DNA of 64,000 bases from positions 122,093-186,092 of the forward strand of contig JAPPII010000124.1 of assembly GCA_028820845.1 (NCBI GenBank). Reading direction: 5' to 3'. The stretch is from Candidatus Poribacteria bacterium (GTDB lineage: Bacteria > Poribacteria > WGA-4E > WGA-3G). A program made the translations under genes and the position numbers. Shown here one piece after another: positions 17,491 through 26,628 of this stretch (its first letter is position 1; the number at the start of each line of letters is the position of its first letter). Below the pieces are notes generated by a model. It was not told where the DNA came from. It searched no databases and saw nothing but the letters and a program-made list of their open reading frames with translations.

Positions 17491-18939
17491 CTATTCCTTT
17501 GACTCATCAGGATAGTCAATCGACCATTTACCCCGACCATCCCCGGAAGGCTCTTCTTTCCAGAGATCAAGGAACTTCTCAGGAGCGTTATGCTCCGTAA
17601 GGTGTGACATAAACATGTCATGAAGCTCCTTGACAATTTCCATATTATCCGCAGCGATGTTGTTCTCCGCTAACGGATCAGCCGGTAAGTCAAAGAGTTC
17701 CGGTCTGCCGTATTCACCGACAGGGGCATATCCCCAGCGTTCCGTAACGAGGAACGGTGTCGTTGCTTGACGTGGCACACTCTCGTCCCGGGCAGCGATA
17801 TGACACCCCGTTACCGCATAGTCCCGATGCTGTCTGCCGCCTTTAAGGAGCGCGTCCGCGAAGGAGCGTCCTTCAAACGGTTTCGGTGGATCCAAACTCA
17901 CACCCGCCAATTCACAGAGCGTCGGCATAATATCCATCGGTTGCGCGATGAGATCAAGGCGTTGCCCGGACGGTACATCTCCACCAGCAATCAGGAACAC
18001 TTCGTGGTTAATCTCTGGATACGTCGGCCAGTAGCGTGAATCTTGTGGATCGATGTTAGATTTGCCTGTCCGACTATGTTCACCTATGGACATCCCGTGA
18101 TCGGATAGTACAACAACGAGGGTATCGTCCCACAACTCCAAATCTTCCACCTTCTGCAGAACCCGTCCGATATGCCTGTCAATGAGTTCCGCCTCACCGG
18201 CGTAGTGTGCCCAGAGGTTGTGGAGCTCGGCATCCGTAAAGAGAGAGGATAGACCGTAGTTCGGGTGTAGCATCGGCGGGCCCGTATAGTCCGGATCGTA
18301 GCGTTTAACAAGATATTCCGGTGGATCCCACGGTTCGTGTGGATCGAAGAAATCTACCCAAAGGAAGAAAGGACCCGAACGGTGATTCTCCTCCAACCAC
18401 CGAATCGTCGTTTCGGAGGTCCTGCCAGAGAACGTCTCTGATTCGTATTGATAATAGCGGTTCGTCCAGCGGTGCGTGTTCGGCAAGGTATGCCCGCGAT
18501 ATGAGGGGTGCGGTCGCGTCTTCTCATTCGGCATAACGATTCTTATTTCGTCGTTGAGGTGAAGGAGCGGTTTGTCTCCTTCTTGCCCGCGATGCTGGAA
18601 AGCAGCATGGAAACAGTGTTGGAACCGGACGTTGAACAAGTGCGGGGTGTCACATATCAGCTGCGTGGCGTACCCTTGCTCGCTCAGGAGTTGCGCGATG
18701 ATGCTCCGTCCGCTCAGATCAATTGGCTGCCACGGATAGTGGGGCCACCCGACTGTTGCAGTCATAATATCTGTCCGGTGTGGCACCGTCGGGAAACTGC
18801 TCATATAGAATTTATCGATAGCGGTTGCGCGCTCCGCCTCGAACTTGTCGAGCATCGGTGTACGAATCGGACGTTTTGCCCGTTCGCCTAAATTGTCGTA
18901 CCGAAAGGTATCGGTAATCAGTAAAACAATATTTTTCAT
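17491..18939 (-). CDS. Sulfatase-fold hydrolase with Thr at the nucleophile position
   Basis: A member of the alkaline phosphatase/sulfatase superfamily, 482 residues, without an evident signal peptide. Metal-site elements are visible: the N-terminal ITDTFRYDNLG, FFDPHEPWDPP, and VVLSDHGMSIGEH. The position that carries the formylglycine precursor (Cys or Ser in C/S-x-P-x-R) reads T51-V-P-H-R55 instead. Thr is the nucleophile in the related phosphatases and phosphodiesterases, so this enzyme may cleave phosphate esters or another sulfate-like group. It is followed on the minus strand by a terminator-like hairpin. UbiA lies upstream on the same strand with a 57-base gap. Confidence 0.88.
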   Translation of the reverse strand: MKNIVLLITDTFRYDNLGERAKRPIRTPMLDKFEAERATAIDKFYMSSFPTVPHRTDIMTATVGWPHYPWQPIDLSGRSIIAQLLSEQGYATQLICDTPHLFNVRFQHCFHAAFQHRGQEGDKPLLHLNDEIRIVMPNEKTRPHPSYRGHTLPNTHRWTNRYYQYESETFSGRTSETTIRWLEENHRSGPFFLWVDFFDPHEPWDPPEYLVKRYDPDYTGPPMLHPNYGLSSLFTDAELHNLWAHYAGEAELIDRHIGRVLQKVEDLELWDDTLVVVLSDHGMSIGEHSRTGKSNIDPQDSRYWPTYPEINHEVFLIAGGDVPSGQRLDLIAQPMDIMPTLCELAGVSLDPPKPFEGRSFADALLKGGRQHRDYAVTGCHIAARDESVPRQATTPFLVTERWGYAPVGEYGRPELFDLPADPLAENNIAADNMEIVKELHDMFMSHLTEHNAPEKFLDLWKEEPSGDGRGKWSIDYPDESKE

Positions 18940-18996
18940 ATTTTGATAGTCAACCTCGTTGCGATCGCCGGTTGGGCAATCATCGGTTACCGCGCC

Positions 18997-19920
18997 TTAA
19001 ACCTCTTGGCGCGTCGTTTTTAGCAGAAATAGTGTCACTAACAACAACGGCACAATGATAGCAGCAGAGACAACGATAGAGACCTGCGCCCCGATGAGAC
19101 ACGGAAAAAAGAAAATTGAGCCTATCATCGAGCCCTTCAATGCAAAGTAACCGTTTTTTTCATTCGGTTGCAGGTAAAGTGAAATCCGGGTGCCAACTGT
19201 AGCAATGATGCCTAATATTACCCAAACGATATAAGGCTTCTGAATATCGGGTTCCAGCCAGTAGGGCAAGAAAGCAATCGTAAACGCCAGAATCGTTGCA
19301 ATCGCTGAGAGCAGGAGGGCTGGGCGGATGCCAATCTGGAGCGGTGTTGTTAGGATGCCAAGTTCTTTGTCACGTGAGAGGTCTTTAAAGGTCGTCGTGA
19401 TATGGGTGCCTAAGTCGTAAAGCGTTGTGGCAGCAAAGGCGTACCACACCAATCGTGGCACAGTCCCACTCACCGCTAACGCACCAAAAACGCTCAGGAG
19501 TCCGATACCCAAAGGCAGTGTGAGACTGCCTAAGATGCCTTTCGCTTTGAAAATGGCGTTATAGAGATGTGAAATTGCGACCAACCCCATTACCAACAAA
19601 CCGGCTTTGATATTCAGATAGAAACCGCCAATGACGCATAGCCCGTAGATAACACTCGCCGGTACAATCGCCTGTTGGGGGGTGAGACGTTGCGATGGTA
19701 ACGGACGCTCTGGATTTGTCTGCTTGTCGGTTTCATGGTGAAAGTAGTCGTTCTTTATCATTCCGGCGAAGTAGCCGCAGAGCGCAATCAAAAGGACTAC
19801 AGGGACACGCCATGTCCAGTGTCCTTCACTCGCAATGAGTGCCCCCGGAAGTGTGGCGACAATCGGAATCGCAAAAAGCGGATAGCGAATGAGTTCCAGG
19901 TAGGCTTTGAACCGAGTCAT
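18997..19920 (-). CDS. UbiA-family prenyltransferase
   Basis: An integral membrane prenyltransferase that joins an isoprenoid diphosphate to an aromatic or other acceptor. The first Asp-rich motif is NDYFHHETD with RPLPSQRLT, and the second is DLSRDKELGILT; both bind Mg-diphosphate. About eight hydrophobic helices fill the 307 residues, the usual family size. The first motif is a little diverged from NDxxDxxxD. Substrate cannot be told; candidates are ubiquinone or menaquinone-type quinones or membrane lipids. It is 15 bases downstream of the beta-helix gene on the same strand, so the two may be cotranscribed. Confidence 0.88.
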   Translation of the reverse strand: MTRFKAYLELIRYPLFAIPIVATLPGALIASEGHWTWRVPVVLLIALCGYFAGMIKNDYFHHETDKQTNPERPLPSQRLTPQQAIVPASVIYGLCVIGGFYLNIKAGLLVMGLVAISHLYNAIFKAKGILGSLTLPLGIGLLSVFGALAVSGTVPRLVWYAFAATTLYDLGTHITTTFKDLSRDKELGILTTPLQIGIRPALLLSAIATILAFTIAFLPYWLEPDIQKPYIVWVILGIIATVGTRISLYLQPNEKNGYFALKGSMIGSIFFFPCLIGAQVSIVVSAAIIVPLLLVTLFLLKTTRQEV

Positions 19921-19935
19921 TATGTTAATTTCCTA

Positions 19936-21057
19936 CTAAAAATTTTCTCGTGGCACACCGGCTTCTGTTACCGGTGAGTTCCTCGGATCAAATGTCTCGT
20001 CTACGCCGTAAAATTGCTCGCCTTGTGTTCCGATGCCGAGTTCCGTTACGTTAGGACCGACCTGTTTATTCCCCTGAATAAAGTTATCTCGGAGTCTACC
20101 ACCGTCGTAGACTGCCCAACCAACATTCATCGTGATATTATTGGAGACTATCTCTGGTGAGGCAGTGGAATAACAGACGATAGCGTTCTCGTAATTCGCG
20201 CGAAGGATGTTATATTGGATACGGGGTCGGGAGTCGTCTTCGCATGTAATTCCGTAATTGTTGGCAGTAAATTCGTTGTATTCTACATCTGGTGACGAGC
20301 TCCCTCGGAATTGTGCCCCTATACCGTTTCTATTAAATTCGTTGCCCGTAATAGTAGGTCTAGTGTTTTCAGAGAGTACCCCTGTTTTATTTTCACTGAT
20401 GAGGCACCTCTCGATTTGCACGGCATCTGTTAGGCATGTGATGCCTACACTTGCGTGTTGGATTCGACAGTATGTTAGACGGCTGTTCGGACTTTCAGCT
20501 GCAATCTGAATGCCTGCCCAATCGCCTGCTTTCGGTGGATCGGCAGCAATAGTTTGCTGTTGACTTTCTCTGCCCCCGAGTCCTCCACCTCGCAATTGTT
20601 CTTCTATGCCCATTGTAGTAGACGGGGTTGCCGCTGCGTTTGGCTCTTCTCGGGGTTCTCGCTGTTTTCCTAAGGAGCCAAAAACGACCATTCGTTCTGG
20701 TGACCCCTCGGCATAGAGTTCGCCGGACACGATAAGTTGGGTCGGTGGATCTATAGGCTCGAAACCGACGATAGTGCCAGCACGGATAGTCAGTGTGACC
20801 CCTTCGGGAACGACAACGGTGTCCGTAATATAGATGCGTCCATCCCAGATCTCGTTTTCTGTCAACTCACCAGATTTCTCTATGATTTCTGAACTGGAGC
20901 TACCCACATCGAAATTAAACGTTTCACCTTGGCATCCGCAATACAATGCAGCTAAAATAGAAATAAAGGGGATAAGGGGCTTGCAGGGTACGTCTTGTAA
21001 ATTCAGATTGTAAATTACAAGTTTCCAGTAGTGTTGTGTGATAGTCGTGATTTTCAT
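19936..21057 (-). CDS. Secreted parallel beta-helix (NosD-like) protein
   Basis: The N-terminus has a hydrophobic segment ending in CGCQGE (about residue 43), suggesting export and possibly lipid attachment although the lipobox is weak. Beyond it, GTIVGFEP-like and repeated turns such as ITGNEFNRN, VEYNEFTANN, IQYNILRANY and IVSNNITMN give the ladder pattern of right-handed beta-helix proteins of the NosD/CASH family. A low-complexity Gln/Gly-rich insertion lies near residues 130-160. The C-terminal 60 residues are not repetitive. Such proteins often bind or act on carbohydrates at the cell surface, but no catalytic residues can be pointed to. Confidence 0.82.
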   Translation of the reverse strand: MKITTITQHYWKLVIYNLNLQDVPCKPLIPFISILAALYCGCQGETFNFDVGSSSSEIIEKSGELTENEIWDGRIYITDTVVVPEGVTLTIRAGTIVGFEPIDPPTQLIVSGELYAEGSPERMVVFGSLGKQREPREEPNAAATPSTTMGIEEQLRGGGLGGRESQQQTIAADPPKAGDWAGIQIAAESPNSRLTYCRIQHASVGITCLTDAVQIERCLISENKTGVLSENTRPTITGNEFNRNGIGAQFRGSSSPDVEYNEFTANNYGITCEDDSRPRIQYNILRANYENAIVCYSTASPEIVSNNITMNVGWAVYDGGRLRDNFIQGNKQVGPNVTELGIGTQGEQFYGVDETFDPRNSPVTEAGVPRENF

Positions 21058-21105
21058 AATATATTTTTATCATGCATACCGATTTCTGTCAAGATGAAAA
21101 AAAGT

Positions 21106-21134
21106 TTGACATCATGGGTTAAATTTGCTATAAT
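21106..21134 (+). promoter_or_regulatory. Sigma-70-type promoter for the ffh operon
   Basis: TTGACA (21106-21111) and TATAAT (21129-21134) are perfect hexamers with a 17-base spacer. A leader of about 140 bases precedes the ffh ATG. It diverges from the minus-strand beta-helix gene. Confidence 0.85.
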
Positions 21135-21280
21135 TGTATACTTAAGAAGTGCAGTTCGTGCGCTACTTTGAAGTCAAGAGTTACGCGCAATGGATAAACT
21201 CGCTTTGATGTCATTGTAAAAAAACAGACCAATAATTATATACTTGAACACAGGTACTCCTTCAAAAAAAGGCATCGACA

Positions 21281-22693
21281 ATGTTTGAGAGTTTAGGAAA
21301 TAGGTTACAAGGCACCCTGAAAAAAATCAGAGGACAAGGGAAGCTCACAGAGAGCAATATCTCCGATACCTTGCGTGAGGTGCGCCGTGCCTTCTTGGAA
21401 GCAGATGTTAACTATAAAGTCACACGTGAATTTATAGAGCAGATTAAAGCGCGCACACTTGGTCAAGAGGTACTCGGTAGCCTTACACCTGAACTTCAGA
21501 TTGCCCGAATTATTGGCGAAGAACTGACCCAGTTGATGGGCAGCAAAGCGGAAAAGATTAACATTGCGCCGAGTGGTCCTACAGTCGTGATGCTTGTTGG
21601 GTTACAAGGTGCCGGTAAAACAACGGTAGCGGCGAAATTAGCACTCAGGTTTCGCAGAGATGGACGGAAACCCCTGCTCGTTGCTGCGGATGTGTATCGT
21701 CCTGCTGCTATTAAGCAGCTGCAAATCCTCGGTGAACAGACGGAAACCCCCGTGTTTTCGATGGGGACGGAGCCCTCACCGGTTGAGATCGCCGAAGCTT
21801 CGGTCAAGGAGGCTTTGGCACACGGACACAACTGCGTTATTATTGATACTGCTGGACGTTTACACGTTAATGATGAGTTAATGAGTGAGCTTCGGCAGAT
21901 TAAGGAACGTGTGAACCCTTCTGAAGTGCTACTTATCGTTGATGCGATGACAGGGCAAGATGCTGTAAATGTTGCCGAAAACTTCAACAACGATTTGGAC
22001 ATTGATGGCGTGATCCTCACGAAAATGGATGGTGATGCCCGTGGGGGTGCTGCCCTCTCAATTCGTCATATTACACACAAACCGATCAAATTCATTGGGG
22101 TCGGAGAAAAAATTGAGGCAGCCGCATTAGAAGAATTCCACCCGGAACGGATGGCTTCACGCATCTTGGGGCAAGGCGATTTTCAAACTTTGCTTGAGAA
22201 AGCCGAGGAAGTCTTCAGTGAAGATCAAGCAAAAGAACTCGAGCGTAAACTCACAGCCAACAAAGGGTTAGACTTTACCGATTTTCTGACGCAACTTGAG
22301 CAGCTGAAAAATATGGGACCCTTGGATCAACTCATGGATCTCATGCCCTTTAAAAATCAGTTGCCGGTTAAGAATCTCACACCCGATGAGAGCCATCTAC
22401 AGACAGCGAAAGCGATTATTCAATCGATGACGGGTGAGGAACGGAGGAATCCGCGGTTGTTGGACAGAAGTCGGAAACTTCGCATTTCCAAAGGGAGTGG
22501 AACAACAGTAAATCAGGTGAACATGCTGATTTCACAGTTACAGATGATGAATCGTATGCTGAACCAGCAGGCGGCGATGGCAATGCCGCAAATGGGAGCC
22601 GGTTTAGGTGCAAAGAGGGGGCGGAAAATGGGAGCACTTCCCGGTCAGAAACGTAAAGCGAGAAAGCCCCGAAAACGCAGACGCCGTAGATAA
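21281..22693 (+). CDS. ffh: Signal recognition particle protein
   Basis: The GTPase subunit of SRP, which binds signal sequences at the ribosome and delivers membrane proteins to FtsY and SecYEG. The NG domain shows the P-loop GLQGAGKTTVAAKLA (about residues 107-121), DTAGRLHVND and TKMDGDARGG. The Met-rich M domain follows, and the protein ends in a very basic tail (KRKARKPRKRRRRR). At 470 residues it is of normal length. It leads a plus-strand cluster ffh-rpsP-khpA-trmD-rplS-rnhB-yraN, which is a common bacterial order. Confidence 0.97.
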   Translation: MFESLGNRLQGTLKKIRGQGKLTESNISDTLREVRRAFLEADVNYKVTREFIEQIKARTLGQEVLGSLTPELQIARIIGEELTQLMGSKAEKINIAPSGPTVVMLVGLQGAGKTTVAAKLALRFRRDGRKPLLVAADVYRPAAIKQLQILGEQTETPVFSMGTEPSPVEIAEASVKEALAHGHNCVIIDTAGRLHVNDELMSELRQIKERVNPSEVLLIVDAMTGQDAVNVAENFNNDLDIDGVILTKMDGDARGGAALSIRHITHKPIKFIGVGEKIEAAALEEFHPERMASRILGQGDFQTLLEKAEEVFSEDQAKELERKLTANKGLDFTDFLTQLEQLKNMGPLDQLMDLMPFKNQLPVKNLTPDESHLQTAKAIIQSMTGEERRNPRLLDRSRKLRISKGSGTTVNQVNMLISQLQMMNRMLNQQAAMAMPQMGAGLGAKRGRKMGALPGQKRKARKPRKRRRRR

Positions 22694-22760
22694 CAATGGG
22701 TACGACTTAAATCTCTGCCTTTCTATAAACACGGCGTGAATGCCACCAGGAGGTATTTTT

Positions 22761-23195
22761 TTGGCAGTTAGAATTAGATTACAACGACACGGTAGAAAGA
22801 AACGTCCTTTTTATCGACTCGTCGCAGCTGATGCGCGGGCACAAAGGGATGGCGCGTTTTTAGAACGCCTTGGCTATTACAATCCGTTAACGGATCCGGC
22901 AGATGTTTTCATCGATGAAGAGAAGGCTTTGAAATGGTTAAGGCGTGGCGCACAACCGACTGACACGGCGAAACGTTTGCTTTCTAAACGTGGGATTTTG
23001 ATGAAATTTGAATACGAAAAATTAGGGCGCCCGATGCCAGAGGCTGCTGGCGACGCAGCGGTTCCTGAGACGGAAGACGAACAATCCGCTGAAGCTGAAG
23101 CAGCTGACGCACAACCTACTGACGCTGAAACCGGCAGCCTGCTCACTGAAGCAGCACCCGATGAGGCGACACCTGAATCCGACGAAGAAGCGTAA
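22761..23195 (+). CDS. rpsP: 30S ribosomal protein S16
   Basis: The start is set at TTG 22761 because AGGAGG lies at 22748-22753 and the product then begins with the family-typical [20 protein letters not shown]. An in-frame ATG at 22740 lies upstream of that binding site. The conserved S16 core is about 85 residues. A C-terminal tail of about 55 residues is almost entirely acidic and Ala/Glu/Thr-rich ([14 protein letters not shown]), which is much longer than in Escherichia coli and may be disordered. Confidence 0.95.
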   Translation: MAVRIRLQRHGRKKRPFYRLVAADARAQRDGAFLERLGYYNPLTDPADVFIDEEKALKWLRRGAQPTDTAKRLLSKRGILMKFEYEKLGRPMPEAAGDAAVPETEDEQSAEAEAADAQPTDAETGSLLTEAAPDEATPESDEEA

Positions 23196-23261
23196 CGTCT
23201 CTTTCAAAAGATTCCGAAGAGACAGGCAACAGACACATCTACTGAAATGCGAAAGTGAACT

Positions 23262-23516
23262 ATGTTCAAAGATTTGATTGAATACATCGTAAAATCTCTC
23301 GTCGATTACCCCGATCAGGTGGTCGTCCAGGAAGTAATTGGCGAAACGGTGGTTATTGTAGAGTTGACTGTCATGGAAGAAGATTTAGGGAAGATCATTG
23401 GTAGATATGGACGTACCCTTAAAGCGATAAGAAGTGTTCTCTATACGGCAGGATTGCAAGCGAATAAGAAGGTTATTCTTGAGTTGATTGAACACCCAAG
23501 ATTAGAGGAGCAATAG
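23262..23516 (+). CDS. khpA: KH-domain RNA-binding protein KhpA (YlqC family)
   Basis: A one-domain KH protein of 84 residues. The RNA-contacting loop reads IIGRYGRTLKAIR, where most relatives have GKQG. In other bacteria KhpA pairs with KhpB and binds many RNAs, affecting cell elongation and ribosome assembly. Its place directly after rpsP and before trmD is the usual one. It ends 73 bases before trmD, where a rimM gene would normally be found. Confidence 0.93.
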   Translation: MFKDLIEYIVKSLVDYPDQVVVQEVIGETVVIVELTVMEEDLGKIIGRYGRTLKAIRSVLYTAGLQANKKVILELIEHPRLEEQ

Positions 23517-23589
23517 GAATTTCGTTTACGACGCGCGGTAGACGCATCAGCAAAGAATGTAGGGTGTCGCTTGCAAGCCTATATCAAAA

Positions 23590-24318
23590 ATGAAGATTGA
23601 TGTTCTCGCCTTGTTTCCAGAGATACTCGCGCCAGCGTTAAAAACGGGTATCCTCAGACGCGTTCAGGACGCCGATAAACTCACCGTCAACCTCCATAAT
23701 CTTCGCGAGTGGGCGACCGACAAGCACAAGTCGGTTGATGATTATCCTTATGGCGGGGGCGCGGGCATGATTCTTAAGCCGGAACCTATCTTCGCTGCGA
23801 TTACGGCGTTGAACACGCAGAAAACGGCGCACGTTGTATATCTGACACCACAAGGTGTACCGTTGACGCAGGCACTTGCGGAATCGCTCTCTTTGGAATC
23901 GCACCTTATTCTCTTGTGCGGACGGTACAAAGGCGTAGATGAGCGAGTGCGACATCGGCTGGTTACAACTGAGCTTTCTATCGGGGACTATGTTCTTAGT
24001 GGCGGGGAAATTGCTGCGCTCGTTTTGATTGATGCTATTGGTCGTGTCCTGCCCGGCGCGCTTGGTGATTACGAATCCGCCCACGTTGATTCGTTCAGCC
24101 ATGATTTGTTGGACCACCCGCACTATACACGACCTGCAGCGTTCGCTGGCATGAATGTTCCTGAGGTTCTCTTGAGTGGAGATCATAAAGATATTGAAAA
24201 ATGGCGGTACGCGGAGGCACTCAAACGCACTGCAAAGCACCGTCCAGATCTGCTCCAGAAATTCGAGTTGAATGAGGAAGACATCGCTATTCTCAAAACT
24301 GCTGGGTTGGTGGATTGA
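23590..24318 (+). CDS. trmD: tRNA (guanine-37-N1)-methyltransferase
   Basis: A SPOUT-class enzyme that methylates G37 next to the anticodon of Leu, Pro and Arg tRNAs and prevents frameshifting. Visible signatures are the knot segments LLCGRYKGVDERV (about residues 109-121) and SIGDYVLSGGE (about residues 132-142), and the N-terminal GGGAGMILKPEP. The 242 residues match the family. There is no clear ribosome binding site at this ATG, so the exact start could be a few codons away. It is the only enzyme between khpA and rplS. Confidence 0.96.
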   Translation: MKIDVLALFPEILAPALKTGILRRVQDADKLTVNLHNLREWATDKHKSVDDYPYGGGAGMILKPEPIFAAITALNTQKTAHVVYLTPQGVPLTQALAESLSLESHLILLCGRYKGVDERVRHRLVTTELSIGDYVLSGGEIAALVLIDAIGRVLPGALGDYESAHVDSFSHDLLDHPHYTRPAAFAGMNVPEVLLSGDHKDIEKWRYAEALKRTAKHRPDLLQKFELNEEDIAILKTAGLVD

Positions 24319-24408
24319 ATCGAAGCAGTAATCGCCTAATTTTTTAGAAGGTCATTTGCCAACCAATGGATGTGGTGAGATCTATATTATACAAGGAGGA
24401 ATAATACA

Positions 24409-24753
24409 ATGAACTTAATTGAATCTGTTGAAAGCCAATATGTGAAAAGTGATATTCCTGAGTTTGGTCCTGGGGATGTTGTCAAGGTAAACACCCGTAT
24501 CCGCGAGGGACAGAAAGAACGTATTCAGACGTACGAAGGAACTGTTATCCGTCGGGCACACGGTGGATTACGCGCAACGTTTACAGTCCGACGTGTCGCT
24601 TTCGGTGCCGGAAGTGAAAGGACGTTCCCGCTCCATTCACCGAATATTGAGAGTATTCAGGTCGTTCGATACGGAGCCGTCCGCCGCGCGAAATTATATT
24701 ACTTGCGCGATCGTACCGGTAGAGCGGCGCGCGTCAAAGAACGCAGACAGTAG
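24409..24753 (+). CDS. rplS: 50S ribosomal protein L19
   Basis: The 114-residue protein sits at the 30S-50S interface. [20 protein letters not shown] and [17 protein letters not shown] are typical L19 segments. A strong AAGGAGG lies eight bases before the ATG. It ends 10 bases before rnhB, so the two are very likely cotranscribed. Confidence 0.97.
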   Translation: MNLIESVESQYVKSDIPEFGPGDVVKVNTRIREGQKERIQTYEGTVIRRAHGGLRATFTVRRVAFGAGSERTFPLHSPNIESIQVVRYGAVRRAKLYYLRDRTGRAARVKERRQ

Positions 24754-24763
24754 CCTGATAAAA

Positions 24764-25375
24764 ATGAATGTTTTTGAACTCGCTTGTCAGCAAAGCGGGT
24801 ATAAACAGATCGCGGGCGTTGACGAGGCGGGCCGAGGGGCGTTGGCAGGTCCCGTCGTTGCCGCTGCTGTTATCCTACCGACTGCTTGCTCCCTTGACGG
24901 TCTCAATGATTCAAAACAGTTGTCTCCAAAGCAACGGGATCGACTCTGTGACGAAATCCATCGTGTCGCTGTAGCAATTGGGGTTGGTGCTATAGATAAT
25001 CAGGGGATTGACCGTCTAAATATCCTGAATGCCACCCTACTGGCGATGAAGGAAGCCGTTGAAAATCTCACACTGCAGCCCGATTATCTGCTCGTTGACG
25101 GTTTATATCTCCCGCAAATAGATATTCCCGGTGAAGCGATTCCAAAGGGTGATAGCCGAAGTGATTCTATCGCCGCAGCCTCCATTATTGCCAAAACCAC
25201 GCGCGATAAACGCATGATTGAGTTGGATCGCACCTACCCAAACTACGGGTTCCTCAAACACAAAGGATACCCGACCTCACAACACCGACAAGCAATTGCA
25301 GCGTTTGGTGCGTCCGACGTTCATAGACACACCTTTAAACTCCTACCCGATGATCGAATCGAACTACCTTTCTAA
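24764..25375 (+). CDS. rnhB: Ribonuclease HII
   Basis: Cleaves the RNA strand of RNA/DNA hybrids and removes single ribonucleotides from DNA. The ATG at 24764 is chosen because the product then starts MNVFELACQ and reaches the catalytic motif [13 protein letters not shown] (residues 18-30) at the normal distance; a longer frame upstream overlaps rpl[18 protein letters not shown] supplies the other catalytic residues, and [11 protein letters not shown] is the C-terminal signature. The length of 203 residues is normal. Confidence 0.96.
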   Translation: MNVFELACQQSGYKQIAGVDEAGRGALAGPVVAAAVILPTACSLDGLNDSKQLSPKQRDRLCDEIHRVAVAIGVGAIDNQGIDRLNILNATLLAMKEAVENLTLQPDYLLVDGLYLPQIDIPGEAIPKGDSRSDSIAAASIIAKTTRDKRMIELDRTYPNYGFLKHKGYPTSQHRQAIAAFGASDVHRHTFKLLPDDRIELPF

Positions 25376-25426
25376 TACCATTTCTAAAAGTTTATATCAC
25401 ATTAACTGCACCGTTCACCTAAACCC

Positions 25427-25458
25427 CGGTAGGTGCGGTTGCCCAACCCCACCGGGCA
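25427..25458 (+). repeat. GC-rich hairpin element in the yraN leader
   Basis: CCCGGT (25427-25432) and ACCGGG (25453-25458) enclose GGTG-GGTT-gccc-AACC-CACC. The element is 19 bases before the yraN start and resembles hairpins placed before nagA (32974), the barrel gene (55753) and the last surface gene (61865). Confidence 0.55.
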
Positions 25459-25477
25459 TAACTAACGGAGAGCCTAC

Positions 25478-25852
25478 ATGGACCAATCACGTTTAAATGT
25501 CGCAAAGATTGGAGAAGCATTGGCAGTCGCGCACTTCAAGGCACGGGGGTGTAAAATCCTTGCACAGAACTACCGGGTAGGGCGCGGGGAAATCGATCTA
25601 ATCGTTAAAGACAGACAATTTATCGTCTTTGTGGAGGTAAAAACGCGGAGAAGTCTTAAATTTGGGTTACCCCAGGAGGCTGTAACGAGACAAAAACAGA
25701 AACAGATCTCCAAGATAGCCTTGGGATATCTACAAGCAAAAAACCTCTGGGATGCGCCTTGCCGTTTTGATGTGATTGGCATCCACTTGTCATATCAATC
25801 TGAACTGTTGAATCTTGAGCACATCAAAAGTGCATTTGAGTTTCGGCGGTAG
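25478..25852 (+). CDS. yraN: YraN-family (UPF0102) putative endonuclease
   Basis: A 124-residue protein of the YraN/UPF0102 family, a predicted Holliday-junction-resolvase-like PD-(D/E)xK nuclease. The site is visible as GEIDLIVKD and FVEVKTRRS. It often follows rnhB in bacterial genomes, as here. CGGAG lies before the ATG. It ends 45 bases from the convergent antitoxin gene. Confidence 0.93.
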   Translation: MDQSRLNVAKIGEALAVAHFKARGCKILAQNYRVGRGEIDLIVKDRQFIVFVEVKTRRSLKFGLPQEAVTRQKQKQISKIALGYLQAKNLWDAPCRFDVIGIHLSYQSELLNLEHIKSAFEFRR

Positions 25853-25897
25853 CAGTTACCGCTGACTTGCCAATTGTTGTGGGACCGCTGGCTCTTC

Positions 25898-26269
25898 TCA
25901 CACGGATACTGTTGTATTCGTCATGTCAGGTTTATCTGTCGTCAGGACAAGATCTGCGTTCTCGTCTACTAAAGGTTGGATTGAAAGTTGATACCCAAGT
26001 GCCTTCAGAACAGTTCCGAGCGTGTCAATCAGCGGTGTATCCTTATTGGATAGCGCGGCTGCTAAGGTTTGTGGCGAAATATCCGTGTGTTGAGTGAGTT
26101 CGGATATCCCGCCTTGTGCTTCTACGATTGTTTTGAGTGCTTCCTGAACTATAACAGTGTGCCCGAAACTGTAATAGTCATCAAGAATAGCTTGGAGGTA
26201 GTGAATTGCCTCCTCCCGGTCGGCAAGGTCTTCGATGAGACACTCTCGCCAGGTTCTCATTTCTCTCAT
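25898..26269 (-). CDS. Addiction-module antitoxin, HTH type (HigA-like)
   Basis: The product (123 residues from ATG at 26269) matches the pattern of putative addiction-module antidote proteins: a short N-terminal helix pair, then AIHYLQAILDDYY, EALKTIVEAQGGISELTQHTDIS and a TLAAALSNKD helix-turn-helix. The start was chosen because its ATG overlaps the toxin TGA (ATGA) and GGAGG lies at the right distance upstream. Antitoxins of this class bind the toxin and repress their own promoter. The order toxin-antitoxin is the reverse of classical relBE. Confidence 0.85.
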   Translation of the reverse strand: MREMRTWRECLIEDLADREEAIHYLQAILDDYYSFGHTVIVQEALKTIVEAQGGISELTQHTDISPQTLAAALSNKDTPLIDTLGTVLKALGYQLSIQPLVDENADLVLTTDKPDMTNTTVSV

Positions 26270-26604
26270 AAGTTTTCCTCCTTGCATTTTAGCCAATACC
26301 TTTTTGCTCGTGCTATGTCCCTCGTTTGTGATGATTTATCACCACCACAAAGGAGAAGGATAATTGTATTCCTAATTTCACTAAAATAAATCCGGTAACC
26401 TACCCCGAAGTGGAAACGCAGTTCAAGTACCCCCTCACCCACCGTTTTGACATTCCCGAAATTTCCGAGTCTGAGTTGCTCCAGTCCTGCTCTGACTCGG
26501 GCTCTGGTCTTTGTATCCGGAATTGATTTCAACCACTCATTGAAAGGTTCTTTACCGTTTGGAGTACGATAGACTTGTATGTTTCGTAAGTGCGCGGTAT
26601 GCAT
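26266..26604 (-). CDS. RelE/ParE-superfamily toxin (HigB/TIGR02683-like)
   Basis: A 112-residue protein with the strong pattern of this toxin class: VYRTPNGKEPFNEWLKS, a conserved GNFGNVKTVGEGVLELRFHFGVGYRIYF core, LLLCGGDKSSQ and IARAKRYW at the end. Such proteins inhibit translation, usually by cutting mRNA at the ribosome. It is upstream of and overlaps the antitoxin gene by four bases. It is the first gene of a short minus-strand unit. Confidence 0.9.
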   Translation of the reverse strand: MHTAHLRNIQVYRTPNGKEPFNEWLKSIPDTKTRARVRAGLEQLRLGNFGNVKTVGEGVLELRFHFGVGYRIYFSEIRNTIILLLCGGDKSSQTRDIARAKRYWLKCKEENL

Positions 26605-26628
26605 TGTTGATGAACTTGGTTCACAGCT

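Noticed and set aside
22740..22760. ATG start for rpsP at 22740
   Set aside because: The AGGAGG binding site is downstream of it and S16 homology begins at TTG 22761.
24563..24763. Long upstream frame fused to rnhB
   Set aside because: It is an overlap with rplS in another frame; RNase HII starts at 24764.
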